A DNA stretch of 64,000 nt from Rufibacter sediminis. Its GTDB lineage: Bacteria; Bacteroidota; Bacteroidia; Cytophagales; Hymenobacteraceae. The notes beneath the pieces are model-generated. The model did no database searches, was not told the DNA's origin, and was given only the letters and a program-made list of their open reading frames with translations. Made by a program: the position numbers and the translations under genes. Shown here one piece after another: positions 50,397-59,314 of this stretch. The stretch spans positions 310,001 to 374,000 of the forward strand of contig NZ_JACOAF010000030.1 of NCBI RefSeq assembly GCF_014269285.1. The letters run 5' to 3'. Position 1 is the first letter of the stretch; every line of letters starts with the position of its first letter.

Positions 50397-50729
50397 TCAC
50401 ACCCACAGCCGCCGGATCAGGTACCCAGACAGGGCGCTCACGCCTCCCACAATTCCGCCGATGAGCACGGTGGCGGCCATCAGAATCCAGGGGGAGTTGA
50501 CGGTGAGCATGGCGGCTACGCGGTTGCTCAGAAGACCATCGGTGACGAGGTGCCAGAACAGCGCCGCGCCCAGCCACGTGAGCCCGATGGCCAGGAAACC
50601 CGAGAGAAACGCCTGCCCGCCGTACTGCGCCTTCCAGAACGCCAACCCGAAGCACACAAGGGCAATGCTCCACCACGGCAAAAAGAACTGAACCAACAGG
50701 CTGAGGAGAAAGATGAGGAGGAAGAGCAT
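50397..50729 (-). CDS. Small multi-pass membrane protein next to a penicillin acylase
   Basis: A 110-residue protein with three or four hydrophobic helices (LFLLIFLLSLLVQFFLPWW, ALVCFGLAFW, AFLSGFLAIGLTWLGAALF, ILMAATVLIGGIVGGVSAL). Its ATG is 2 bp after the acylase stop, so it is the second gene of that operon. No family recognised. It may help place or serve the acylase, but nothing in the sequence shows this. Confidence 0.65.
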   Translation of the reverse strand: MLFLLIFLLSLLVQFFLPWWSIALVCFGLAFWKAQYGGQAFLSGFLAIGLTWLGAALFWHLVTDGLLSNRVAAMLTVNSPWILMAATVLIGGIVGGVSALSGYLIRRLWV

Positions 50730-50731
50730 GG

Positions 50732-53140
50732 TTAGTTTTTCTTTAAGGTCCAGGTAACGGAGGTGGCAGCTGGTCTATCGTTCGGAGCGCGCAGGAACAG
50801 CAAGGGGTGGAGTTTTCCGCCTTGCCAATCGTTGAGCAGGTTGTCATAGAAGCGGCTGCCGGGGTTGCCGCTCTGCCCGCCGGGGTACACGCCCCAGGCC
50901 TGCAACTGCGGCCCCATCTGCACCACCATCCGCCAGGAAGGGCCGTGGCTGCCATTGAGGGCATTGATGGAATTGGCGCTTCCGCCCGCGTGCAGTTGCT
51001 GCCCGGAACCCGGCAGCTGCGCCATGTGCCGGATATGTGAGTTACGGGCGTTGCCCCACAGCCACTCCTCGCCGCCCACGCCCAGACTATCGGTGACCGC
51101 TTTGAAGGTGCGGTTGACCAGATCGGCCAGGGTTTCTTTCTGCGGGGTAGTTGCGTCATCGTACCACCGGCTTCGGGGCACCTGTTGGATCATCTGCACC
51201 GTTCTATCCCGGGCGGGCGCTTTGAAGGTATCGGCGGGGAAGTCATCGCTCCAGATGGCGCGGGCCAGGGCTTGAAACCATTCCTCAAAAAGCGAGGGCG
51301 CTATTTTATCGGGTTCAAAGCGATAATCCCAACTCGCCAGAAGCTGATACGCCTTGCGTTGGGTACCGGTGAGGGAATCCTGTTTCACCAGTTTCAGCAG
51401 AGTAGGCAGCACGTTGCGAGGAACAAAGCTGTAGGTGTCCGTTTGCATCAGCCGGAAAGAATCAGGCGTGGCCTGGGTCATGGCCGAGAGGCGCTGGTTG
51501 ATGCGGGCGCTCCGCTCGTAACCGGCAAAACTGGAGCCCAGGTAATACGGGTAATCTTTGGGGCTCACCGGAGTCTGGTTAGCCGAGCTCACGAAGCCCC
51601 GTTTGGGATTGACCACCTGCGGCACCTGGTCCATGGGTACCCAGCCCTGCCAATCGTGCGCGGGGTTAGAGCCATCCAGCAGGAACTTGCCTTGCCCGGG
51701 CCACTTGAGCGGGTACAGGCCGTTGGAGACAATGGCGATGTTCTGCGAATCGGCGTAGACGAAGTTGAAGGCCGGGGCCGCCCAGGTCGTCAATGCCTGC
51801 CTGAACTCAGGGTACGTTTTGGCCCGGTTGACCAGGAGCAGCGTTTTCAGCTCGTTCTGCGCTTCATGGGCAATCCAGCGGACGGCGTGCCCGGTAGGCG
51901 TGTTGCCGCTCCGGAACGCTTTCTCGTGGGGCAAATACGCTACTGGTCCGTGGTGGGTGTACAACACGGTGTCAGCGATATCCGGCCCGCCTTTTACACT
52001 GATGTTCTCCACCACGCGGCGCACCGGCTTCCATTGGTTATCATGCCAGTACTGCTGCCGTTTCGCGTCTTTGAATTTGATCTCGTACCAGTCCAGCACA
52101 TCGGCGCCTACGTTGGTCATGCCCCAGGCAATGTGCTCGTTGAACCCGATGCCCACGCCCGGCGCGCCCGGAATAATCACCCCGTAGCTGTTGATGCCGG
52201 GGGCGTGCAGTTGTACCACGTGCCAGATAGAGGGCAGACTTAAGTTCAAATGCGGGTCTGAGGCCAGCAGCGGGTAACCGTTGGCGGTACGCGCGCCCGT
52301 GACGGCCCAGTTGTTACTGCCCAGGTTCTCGGGTTTCTGCCGCTCTAGCGTATGGAACGCCACGCCGGCCATGAACTCTGCGGGCGTAGGCGGAATAGGC
52401 AACGGTTTAAAGCTAGGCCGGGTGCCTACCGGAACAATAGGCTCCTCCTGAAACGGGTACTCCGGGAACAGGTCCTGGACGATGTCTGCGCCGTACTTGC
52501 GGAGGTTGTTGGTCATGCGCAGGTCATCTGAATACCCGGTCATGTCATAGGCGAGCATCTTGAGCAGCAGCGCAATTTTGAGCGGACTCCAGGGCTCCGG
52601 GGCGTAATGCAGCAGCTTGTATTCAAACGGATACTCGTGCGCCGAGAGCTGCGCTATGTAGGCGTTCACCCCCGCCGAATACGCCTCCAGCACGGCCCGC
52701 GTCTGCGGATCGGCCTGCATCTGGGCCAGAGATTTTTTGGCAGCGGTCACCATTCCCATCCGGCGCTGGTACCGGTCCATCTCCAGGGCACGGTCGCCTA
52801 TGATTTCCGACAATCGGCCGGCGGCCGCATGGGTCATGAACTCCATCTGCCACAGCCGGTCTTTGGCCGTGAGGTAGCCCTGGGCGTAGTAGAGGTCATG
52901 GTCGTTTTGCGCGAAGATGTGCGGCACCCGCAAGGAGTCAAACCGGACCTGCACCGTCGCTTTCAAGCCTTCCATCGTGAGTTCCTCGGAGGCAAAATCA
53001 TCATCAGAACCGCTGCGCCAGAACCCTTCGTACGGGCTCAGGAATGGCCCCAAAGCGGGCACCACGCCGTACGTGCGGTTTAGCCCGTAGATGAGTAAAA
53101 CAGTCAGGAAAACGGCGAGAATGGCTTTGATCCATTTCAT
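50732..53140 (-). CDS. Penicillin-acylase-family N-terminal nucleophile hydrolase
   Basis: An 802-residue precursor. The N-terminal signal or anchor is IKAILAVFLTVLLIYGL; VRFDSLRVPHIFAQNDHDLYYAQGY is the standard alpha-subunit start. The catalytic Ser is S275 in ENLGSNNWAVTG; autocleavage before it frees the beta subunit. Conserved beta-subunit segments include ASDPHLNLSLPSIWH. Family members hydrolyse penicillins, acyl-homoserine lactones or other amides in the periplasm. The substrate here is not known, so quorum quenching is only a possibility. Confidence 0.9.
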   Translation of the reverse strand: MKWIKAILAVFLTVLLIYGLNRTYGVVPALGPFLSPYEGFWRSGSDDDFASEELTMEGLKATVQVRFDSLRVPHIFAQNDHDLYYAQGYLTAKDRLWQMEFMTHAAAGRLSEIIGDRALEMDRYQRRMGMVTAAKKSLAQMQADPQTRAVLEAYSAGVNAYIAQLSAHEYPFEYKLLHYAPEPWSPLKIALLLKMLAYDMTGYSDDLRMTNNLRKYGADIVQDLFPEYPFQEEPIVPVGTRPSFKPLPIPPTPAEFMAGVAFHTLERQKPENLGSNNWAVTGARTANGYPLLASDPHLNLSLPSIWHVVQLHAPGINSYGVIIPGAPGVGIGFNEHIAWGMTNVGADVLDWYEIKFKDAKRQQYWHDNQWKPVRRVVENISVKGGPDIADTVLYTHHGPVAYLPHEKAFRSGNTPTGHAVRWIAHEAQNELKTLLLVNRAKTYPEFRQALTTWAAPAFNFVYADSQNIAIVSNGLYPLKWPGQGKFLLDGSNPAHDWQGWVPMDQVPQVVNPKRGFVSSANQTPVSPKDYPYYLGSSFAGYERSARINQRLSAMTQATPDSFRLMQTDTYSFVPRNVLPTLLKLVKQDSLTGTQRKAYQLLASWDYRFEPDKIAPSLFEEWFQALARAIWSDDFPADTFKAPARDRTVQMIQQVPRSRWYDDATTPQKETLADLVNRTFKAVTDSLGVGGEEWLWGNARNSHIRHMAQLPGSGQQLHAGGSANSINALNGSHGPSWRMVVQMGPQLQAWGVYPGGQSGNPGSRFYDNLLNDWQGGKLHPLLFLRAPNDRPAATSVTWTLKKN

Positions 53141-53217
53141 AGAGGCAGCGGGCAGCGGTGGAATCTTTGGGGGAAGATAGTTTCTTCCTCAGGCAAAGGC
53201 AAGCCGAGGAGGATCAT

Positions 53218-53259
53218 TCTGTTTTAAGCCTGTTTTCCGGAAAAGAGGCCCAAAGCGGA
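53218..53259 (+). repeat. GTTTT/AAAAC palindrome, copy 26
   Basis: TCTGTTTTAAGCCTGTTTTC and GAAAAGAGGCCCAAAGCGGA, loop CG, upstream of the acylase gene rather than after any stop. Confidence 0.72.
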
Positions 53260-53349
53260 GTGATACCCGTCCATCAGGACATCGGCTTGCCGGGAGTGGC
53301 GTCGCCTGATGACAACGCACAACAGCCGACCTTTCAGGCACCAGAATCA

Positions 53350-53528
53350 TGCAGGGGCAATCCCTTGTGGCTGCCCTCCGTTATGCCAGAGCGATGCTGG
53401 TTCTTCAACGGCCTGGTCATCCCCCTACCCCCTTCAAAGGGGGACATTCAGAGAGTAGCCGTTGCTCTACTCAACAAGCAAGGCTGCGAGCTTCCCGGGA
53501 TAGGGCAACCACAAGGGATTGCCCCTAC
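53350..53528. repeat. MITE-like element A, copy 3 (179 bp)
   Basis: Inverted ends TGCAGGGGCAATCCCTTGTG and CAAGGGATTGCCCCTAC, with the interior shared with copy 2 (ATCCCCCTACCCCCTTCAAA, then GAGAGTAGCCGTTG). No coding content. Confidence 0.85.
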
Positions 53529-53552
53529 CAAACGCACCCCTATAGACACAAA

Positions 53553-53577
53553 AAAGCCGGAGGGTTACTCCGGCTTT
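53553..53577 (-). terminator. Terminator of the DUF4890-like gene
   Basis: A perfect 10-bp stem (AAAGCCGGAG / CTCCGGCTTT) with a 5-nt loop and T run on the - strand, 24 bp past the stop. Confidence 0.88.
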
Positions 53578-53601
53578 CGTGCTTGCAATAAATTGAATGG
53601 A

Positions 53602-54036
53602 TTATAAGTCGCCGGGGCTTTTGATGCGGCGCGGACCGCCTTGGCCACCACCGCCCTGGCCTCTTTCCAGTTGCTCGGCTACTATCTTGGCAAATTTCTC
53701 CTGCTGGGCGGGAGTTAACAGCGCATTGATTTCCAGAGCCCGTTTCTGGGCTTCGGCTTGCATGGCGGCCCGGTCAGGACGTCTGCCGGCAGCGCGCAAC
53801 TTCTCCATGTCCTGCGCCGAGGCCAGTACGATGGCTTTGATTTTGGTGCTTTGCTCAGGCGTGAGTTCCAGTTGTTTCTCATAGCGCTGTAGTTGCATCA
53901 TGGCCCGCTCTTCTGACGAAAGCCGGGCGCGGCCCTGGCCTTGAGGACCTTGAGTTTGCTGGGCAAACGCTGATGTTCCGGCGAACAGGGCTACAAACAG
54001 GAAAGCCAGCTTGGTAATTTTTTGCAGGGTTTTCAT
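53602..54036 (-). CDS. DUF4890/Spy-like exported protein
   Basis: A 144-residue protein with a signal peptide (FLFVALFAGTSAFAQ), a Gln/Gly linker and a helical region carrying twice-repeated LTxxQ signature (LELTPEQSTKIKAIVL; LLTPAQQEKFAKIV), the mark of the Spy/CpxP/DUF4890 group. Relatives bind Gln-rich LTPEQ surfaces as periplasmic chaperones or metal sensors. The C-terminal tail is Gly-rich and basic. Monocistronic, divergent from the M16 gene. Confidence 0.82.
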   Translation of the reverse strand: MKTLQKITKLAFLFVALFAGTSAFAQQTQGPQGQGRARLSSEERAMMQLQRYEKQLELTPEQSTKIKAIVLASAQDMEKLRAAGRRPDRAAMQAEAQKRALEINALLTPAQQEKFAKIVAEQLERGQGGGGQGGPRRIKSPGDL

Positions 54037-54169
54037 ACTATGGTTTTACTTAGTGGGTTTACAGATTAGAGGCAAATACGGTGCCGTGGTTTAAAGATGA
54101 TCGCAAAAAAAGACGAACTATCCAGAAGGCCGTCAGGCAGATGGAACAGTTTGTGAAAAAATTGCCTTA

Positions 54170-54206
54170 TTTTTAAGGACGTTTTCCGGAAAACAGCCCT
54201 AAAACG
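54170..54206 (+). repeat. GTTTT/AAAAC palindrome, copy 27 (between divergent genes)
   Basis: TTTTAAGGACGTTTTC and GAAAACAGCCCTAAAA, loop CG. It lies between two divergent start codons (54036 and 54253), where no transcript ends, so termination cannot be its only role. Confidence 0.72.
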
Positions 54207-54252
54207 CGCCATACCTTACAAACGACCCTTTTTATTTTTTAACGCTTTTTGA

Positions 54253-55578
54253 ATGAAACGTAAGATTTTGAGTATCCTGCTACTGGGTGCCAGCCTGACG
54301 GCGAGTGCGCAGAGCAACAAAATTGAGTTCACGGAGTACGACCTGCCCAACGGGTTGCACGTGATTCTGCACCAGGACAAAACCACGCCAACCGTGGCCG
54401 TGACCATGCTGTACCACGTGGGCTCCAAGAACGAGAACGCTGACCGCACCGGTTTCGCGCATTTCTTTGAGCATTTAATGTTTGAGGGCTCAGAGAACGT
54501 AGAGCGCGGCAAGTACATCAACATGATTCAGAGTGCGGGCGGCGCCGTGAATGCCAACACCTCTTTTGACCGCACCTACTACTACCAGATTCTGCCGTCC
54601 AACCAACTGGCCCTGGGCCTCTGGATGGAAGCCGATCGTCTGCGGGCGGCCAAAATTGACCAGCAGGGTATTGAGACGCAGCGCCAGGTGGTGAAAGAAG
54701 AAAAGAAGCAGCGCATTGACAACCAGCCGTACGGCTCGTTGCTGGAAAACACCTTCGCGACGGCGTACGCGGTGCACCCGTACCGCTGGGTGCCCATCGG
54801 CTCGGCGCAGTACATTGACCGGGCATCGGCCAGGGAGTTTGAGCAGTTCTACAAGACTTTCTACGTGCCTAACAACGCGACCTTAACCATTGCCGGCGAC
54901 CTGGACATCGCCCAGACCAAGGCGTGGGTAGAGCAGTATTTCGCGGCCATTCCCAAAGGCACAGGAGCTATTCCGCGCCCAACCGTAGTGGAGCCCCCGC
55001 AGGTGGAGGAAGGCCGCAAGGTGGTGTTTGACAACATTCAGTTGCCGGCGGTAGTGCAGGCGTACCACATTCCGGCGCAACGCTCCGAGGATGCCTATGC
55101 CATCAACATGCTCACGACTCTGTTATCTGGCGGTCCGAGCTCCCGTTTGAACAAAGCCTTGGTAGACAAACAGCAGAAAGCGGTGACCGTGGCGTCTATT
55201 CCGCTGTCACTGGAAGACCCGGGGCTGTTCATCAACCTGGGCATCGCAAACCAGGGGGTGGATGTCCATGACCTAGAACGCGCCATGGATGCGGAGATCG
55301 AGCGCGTGAAGAACGAGACCATCTCTGACCAGGAGTTCCAGAAGCTTCGCAACCAGATGGAAACCGACTACATCAACGGCATCTCCACGCTGGAAGGCCG
55401 CACCGAGAAGCTGGCCTCGTACCACGCCCTGTACGGCAACACCAACCTCATCAACACCGAACTGGACAAGATGCTGGCCGTGACCAAAGATGACCTGACC
55501 CGGGTTGCCAAGAAATACTTCACCAAAGAGAACCGCGCCGTGCTGCATTACCTGCCCAGGGCATCGCAAGCCAGATAA
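54253..55578 (+). CDS. M16 zinc metallopeptidase, active subunit
   Basis: A 441-residue insulinase-family protein with a signal peptide (ILLLGASLTASAQ). The inverted zinc motif HFFEH (H70, E73, H74) is intact in TGFAHFFEHLMFEG, and the distal Glu lies in QRQVVKEEKKQR. The length and position before a second M16 gene without the motif match the two-subunit processing-peptidase-like pairs of bacteria. Role: periplasmic peptidase; substrate unknown. The next gene starts 33 bp later. Confidence 0.92.
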   Translation: MKRKILSILLLGASLTASAQSNKIEFTEYDLPNGLHVILHQDKTTPTVAVTMLYHVGSKNENADRTGFAHFFEHLMFEGSENVERGKYINMIQSAGGAVNANTSFDRTYYYQILPSNQLALGLWMEADRLRAAKIDQQGIETQRQVVKEEKKQRIDNQPYGSLLENTFATAYAVHPYRWVPIGSAQYIDRASAREFEQFYKTFYVPNNATLTIAGDLDIAQTKAWVEQYFAAIPKGTGAIPRPTVVEPPQVEEGRKVVFDNIQLPAVVQAYHIPAQRSEDAYAINMLTTLLSGGPSSRLNKALVDKQQKAVTVASIPLSLEDPGLFINLGIANQGVDVHDLERAMDAEIERVKNETISDQEFQKLRNQMETDYINGISTLEGRTEKLASYHALYGNTNLINTELDKMLAVTKDDLTRVAKKYFTKENRAVLHYLPRASQAR

Positions 55579-55611
55579 GCCGTGGTCACTTTCCCTTATT
55601 CACTCATTTCC

Positions 55612-57684
55612 ATGAAAAAATATATTTCCATTTTCTTTCTGGCGCTGGCGGTCACGTTTGGCAGCACGGCCCAAACCACCAAGCAAACGCCGCCGCCCGC
55701 GGGTCCGGCCCCAGCTATTTCTATCGGCAAACACGAGTCGTTCACGCTCTCCAATGGCCTGAAAGTATATGTGGTGGAAAACCACAACCTGCCTACCGTG
55801 GCCATGAGCCTGGTGCTGGACCGCGCGCCGTTGCTGGAAGGCGACAAAGCCGGGTTGACCGGGGCCGCCGGTTACCTCATGCGCACCGGTACCGCCACCC
55901 GTACCAAAGACCAGCTAGACGAGCAGATTGACTTTATTGGCGCTTCTCTGAACACGTCTTCCACCGGTTTCTCGGCCTCCGGCCTGAAAAAGCATTTCCC
56001 CAAACTGCTGGAGTTGACCGCCGATGTGGCCCTTCGCCCAAAATTCACCCAGGAGGAGCTGGACAAGTTCAAAAAGCAGATGGCCTCCAACCTGGCCTCG
56101 TCTAAAGATGATCCGGCTACCATAGAGCGGAACGTGCAACAGGCGCTGCTCTACGGCAAAAACCACCCGTACGGCGAGGTCATTACCGAGAAAACGGTGG
56201 AGAACATTTCCTTAGCCGATGTGCAGAACTATTATTCTACGTACTTCAGACCCAACATCGGGTACCTGGCCATTGTGGGTGACATTACGGCCAAAGACGC
56301 GAAGAAGCTGGTGAAAGAATACTTTGGCAAATGGAAGAAAGCCGATGTAAAACAAAGCTCTTACCCGCTACCGGCCGCCTTGAACGCCAACCAAGTAGCC
56401 ATTGTGGACCGTCCCAACTCGGTGCAGTCCAACATCTCGGTGACGTATGCGGTAGACCTGAAGCCCGGCAGCCCAGACGCCATTGCCGCCAGCCTGATGA
56501 ACAACATCCTGGGCGGCTCTTTCGCCCGCTTAGACGCCAACCTGCGCGAGAAACGCGCCTATACCTACGGCTCCAACTCCTCGCTGACCACCGATCGCCT
56601 TTCCGGACGTTTCAGTGCGTTCGCCAGCGTACGCAATACCGTAACGGATAGCGCTTTCACCCAGATCATGTACGAGATGGACCGCCTGCGCAAAGAACCC
56701 GTACCCACCGAGGAGCTGCAGAAAGTGAAGAACATGATCATCGGGTCGTTTGCCCGGTCTTTGGAGAACCCGCTGACCGTGGCCATGTTCGCGATCAACA
56801 CTGCCCGCTACAACCTGCCGCCGGACTATTACGCCAACTACCTGAAGAACGTAGCCGCCGTGACGCCCGCTGACATCCAGCGCGTAGCCCAGCAGTACCT
56901 GCAACCCGAGAAAGCACATCTGGTAGCCATTGGCAACGCCCGCGAGATCGCTGATAAACTGAAACGGTTCAACGCCAACCAGCCCATCGCCTATTTCGGG
57001 GCGTTCGGGGAGAAAACCGAGGCCCCGATGATGTCATTGCCAGCCGGGGTGAACGTGCAAACGGTTCTGGCGGCGTACATCAACGCCATCGGCGGCAAGG
57101 CCAACGTGGAGAAAGTGAAGGACCTCACCATCAAGCGCACCATGAAAGTGCCCGGTGCTCAATTGAACGTGCTGGTGCAGCAGAAAGGCCCCGATAAGTC
57201 TCTCCTGACCGTGAAGTTCAACGAAAACGAGATCAACCGGGTAGCTATCAATGGCTCCAAAGGTGCCATTATCTCCCAGGGCCAGATGAAGGAAATGTCT
57301 CCGGCCGAACTGCAGGATCAGAAACTGGACATCTGGACCAGCTTCCTGAACTATGACCAGCTGGGTGTGAAACTGGCCCTGAATCAGATAGAAAAAGTAG
57401 AAGGCCGCGACGCGTATAAACTGGAGCTCACCCTGCCCAGCGGCAAGAAGTCGTTCCACTACTATGACAAGGAAACCGGCCTGAAAATACGCGAGGTAGC
57501 CACCGAGCAAACCAGCGTAGGCACCGCCAACCAAACCACCGACCTGAGAGATTACCGCGAGGTGAACGGCATCAAGTTCCCGCACCAGATTGACCTCCAC
57601 ATTGGCAGCCAGGTAATCTCCACCACGGTGAACAGCGTGGAAATCAACAAGAACCTGAAAGACGATGTCTTCAAACTGAAATAG
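55612..57684 (+). CDS. M16-like protein, non-catalytic partner with extra C-terminal domain
   Basis: A 690-residue protein (start at the ATG at 55612, MKKYISIFFLALAVTFGSTAQ, signal peptide; a GTG at 55582 is weaker). Two M16-type domains are recognisable (LSNGLKVYVVENHNLPTV; RPNIGYLAIVGDI), but where HxxEH should be it reads AGLTGAAGYLMRTG, so no zinc site. An extra domain of about 200 residues follows (QTVLAAYINAIGGKANVEKV through DYREVNGIKFPHQI) that looks like an outer-membrane-lipoprotein-sorting (LolA/YceI-like) beta domain. Likely the glycine-rich substrate-holding partner of the upstream peptidase. Confidence 0.85.
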   Translation: MKKYISIFFLALAVTFGSTAQTTKQTPPPAGPAPAISIGKHESFTLSNGLKVYVVENHNLPTVAMSLVLDRAPLLEGDKAGLTGAAGYLMRTGTATRTKDQLDEQIDFIGASLNTSSTGFSASGLKKHFPKLLELTADVALRPKFTQEELDKFKKQMASNLASSKDDPATIERNVQQALLYGKNHPYGEVITEKTVENISLADVQNYYSTYFRPNIGYLAIVGDITAKDAKKLVKEYFGKWKKADVKQSSYPLPAALNANQVAIVDRPNSVQSNISVTYAVDLKPGSPDAIAASLMNNILGGSFARLDANLREKRAYTYGSNSSLTTDRLSGRFSAFASVRNTVTDSAFTQIMYEMDRLRKEPVPTEELQKVKNMIIGSFARSLENPLTVAMFAINTARYNLPPDYYANYLKNVAAVTPADIQRVAQQYLQPEKAHLVAIGNAREIADKLKRFNANQPIAYFGAFGEKTEAPMMSLPAGVNVQTVLAAYINAIGGKANVEKVKDLTIKRTMKVPGAQLNVLVQQKGPDKSLLTVKFNENEINRVAINGSKGAIISQGQMKEMSPAELQDQKLDIWTSFLNYDQLGVKLALNQIEKVEGRDAYKLELTLPSGKKSFHYYDKETGLKIREVATEQTSVGTANQTTDLRDYREVNGIKFPHQIDLHIGSQVISTTVNSVEINKNLKDDVFKLK

Positions 57685-57702
57685 GCCTCTCGCTCCCTTT
57701 GT

Positions 57703-57756
57703 CTTGCTCCCGCTTCGGGGCTCTTTTTCTAAAAAGAGCCCCGAAGCGGGAGCAAG
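57703..57756 (+). repeat. GTTTT/AAAAC-type palindrome, copy 28 (perfect, 26-bp stem)
   Basis: A perfect 26-bp stem with loop CT, 19 bp past the M16 stop. Outer arms (CTTGCTCCCGCTTCGGGG and complement) are unique; the TTTTT/AAAAA centre remains. Probable terminator. Confidence 0.85.
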
Positions 57757-57794
57757 CATTTTAAGGCTTTTCCAGGACAAGAACTGCGCAGTTG

Positions 57795-57831
57795 GTTTTT
57801 GGCTTGTTTTAGAATATGGGGCTAAAAACAG
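57795..57831 (+). repeat. GTTTT/AAAAC palindrome, copy 29 (degenerate)
   Basis: GTTTTTGGCTTGTTTTAG and GGGGCTAAAAACAG around an AATAT centre. Confidence 0.45.
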
Positions 57832-57850
57832 TTGCGTCGGAGCTGCTGTT

Positions 57851-58302
57851 GGCGCAGACGCTCGCAGGTCTGGAAGACACGGCGAGGTCATAAGAGAGGG
57901 GCAGTCGGCCCGGCAGGGGAAGGCAGCAGCAATAACCTAATGCAAACGCTCCCCCTGGCGCGAGTCTCCAGACTCGTGACCGGAGGATGACGGGTAGTCT
58001 CCGACTACCCTCGCTGCAAAGCAGCGAAAACTAAGCAGCAGATTGGCGCTTCTGTTCTTCTAGTACTGGGAATGCATCGTGGAGGGAAAAAGAGTTTTAT
58101 AGAACTGAAGAATACCGCAAAGGCGAATCCCTAATACAAGCCTCACCCGTGGTTCCTAGCGAGTCTGGAGACTCGCCCCATCCAATGTCACGAGTCTGGA
58201 GACTCGCTCCAGAAATGATGAAAAGCTATCAACTACCTTACACAATACGCCCATAACCGGAGAAGACCTCGTCGTGTCTCGCAGACCTGCGAGTGTCTGA
58301 AT
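57851..58302. repeat. MITE-like element D (about 450 bp)
   Basis: Ends in imperfect inverted repeats of about 35 bp: CGCAGACGCTCGCAGGTCTG... at 57851 and ...AGACCTGCGAGTGTCTG near 58300. The interior has three copies of the hairpin CGAGTCT-nn-AGACTCG (57961, 58159, 58192) and GGTAGTC-TCC-GACTACC. No transposase. A short related sequence (TGTCTTCAGACCTACGAGTG) lies at 20505-20525. Confidence 0.7.
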
Positions 58303-58319
58303 CGATGGAGGTCTCAGCT

Positions 58320-58355
58320 GCTTTTGAGGTCTTTTCTGAAAACCACGGCCAAAGC
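58320..58355 (-). repeat. GTTTT/AAAAC palindrome, copy 30
   Basis: GCTTTTGAGGTCTTTTC and GAAAACCACGGCCAAAGC, loop T, about 50 bp past the DUF58 stop. Confidence 0.6.
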
Positions 58356-58406
58356 GCCCTGCTTCATTCCTAACTCAGAACTCTGGACTCAAGACTCAGA
58401 ACTTCC

Positions 58407-59291
58407 CTATTGTCTTGCCCGGCTCATCAGAAAGGCCCTGAGTGCTTTGTCCAGCGGCTCATGCAGGTGGAAGCGCTCGTAGTGGATTTGCTTTTTACGC
58501 GTGTCGGTTTCCAGGCGGCGGAGCCACTCCTGCAGGCGCGCCAGGTACTCGGCCCGCTGAGCCTCTGAGCTGACCTGAATGGTTTGGCCGGTCTCCAGAT
58601 CCTGAAAAGAGACTTGCCCCTGGTAGGTGAACTCCAGTTCGTTCTTGCCCATCAGATGAAACAGAAGCGTGTCCTTCTCCCGGGCCCCTATCTTGCGCAA
58701 CGATTCCGATATCTCAGCGGCCTGCTCGTACATATCGGTCACCAGCACCGTAATCTCCTTTTGGCGCTTTTTCGCGAAGACAGGCGTTAAACGATCGGGC
58801 GCGGGAAAGTGGCCGTTGGGCTTCACGTGCTCCAGCTGGTGGAAGAACCGTTGCAAATGCTGGCTGCTCTGCTGCGGCGCGAGCTGCACCAACTGGTCTT
58901 CCTGCAACACAAACAAGCCCACGGCATCGCCCTGCTGGGTGGCCAGGTACGCCAGCGCCGCCACCAGATAACGGGCGTACTCCAGCTTGGTAAGATTACC
59001 GTCTTGATGGGCCATGGAGCCGCTGGCATCCACCACAAACCGCACCGCCACGCTGCTGTCCACCTCTGACTCCCGGATGTAGTACCGGTCTGACCGCGCG
59101 AACATCTTCCAGTCCAGCTGCCGCAAGTCATCGCCGGGCTGGTAGCTTCGGTACTGCGCGAACTCAATGCCCGCTCCCCGCCGGATGCTCTGGTTCTGCC
59201 CCAACAGAAAACCATCTACCACGGCCTTCGCAATCAGGCGTAGGTCTTTGATGGCGGCAAACGTTTGCGGGTTGAGCAGGCGGTGGGGCAT
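58407..59291 (-). CDS. DUF58 protein (VWA-like), MoxR-associated
   Basis: A 294-residue cytoplasmic protein with the DUF58 core RRGAGIEFAQYRSYQPGDDLRQLDW and the MIDAS-like motif DASGSM in VVDASGSMAHQDG, used to bind a metal and partner. DUF58 proteins work with MoxR AAA+ ATPases, which lie two genes upstream here. Inside the gene, at about 58758-58793, is a stretch that resembles the palindrome core (CTTTTTCGCGAAGACAGGCG). Role: probable chaperone or enzyme-activation module. Confidence 0.88.
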   Translation of the reverse strand: MPHRLLNPQTFAAIKDLRLIAKAVVDGFLLGQNQSIRRGAGIEFAQYRSYQPGDDLRQLDWKMFARSDRYYIRESEVDSSVAVRFVVDASGSMAHQDGNLTKLEYARYLVAALAYLATQQGDAVGLFVLQEDQLVQLAPQQSSQHLQRFFHQLEHVKPNGHFPAPDRLTPVFAKKRQKEITVLVTDMYEQAAEISESLRKIGAREKDTLLFHLMGKNELEFTYQGQVSFQDLETGQTIQVSSEAQRAEYLARLQEWLRRLETDTRKKQIHYERFHLHEPLDKALRAFLMSRARQ

Positions 59292-59314
59292 TATTCTTCT
59301 GGGGGAAAAGCTTG

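Noticed and set aside
51185-52243. A 352-codon + strand frame opposite the penicillin acylase
   Set aside because: It is antisense to well-conserved acylase motifs and has no domain character.
57034-57891. A 285-codon - strand frame opposite the end of the second M16 gene
   Set aside because: Shadow frame; its first part runs through the palindrome and repeat region.
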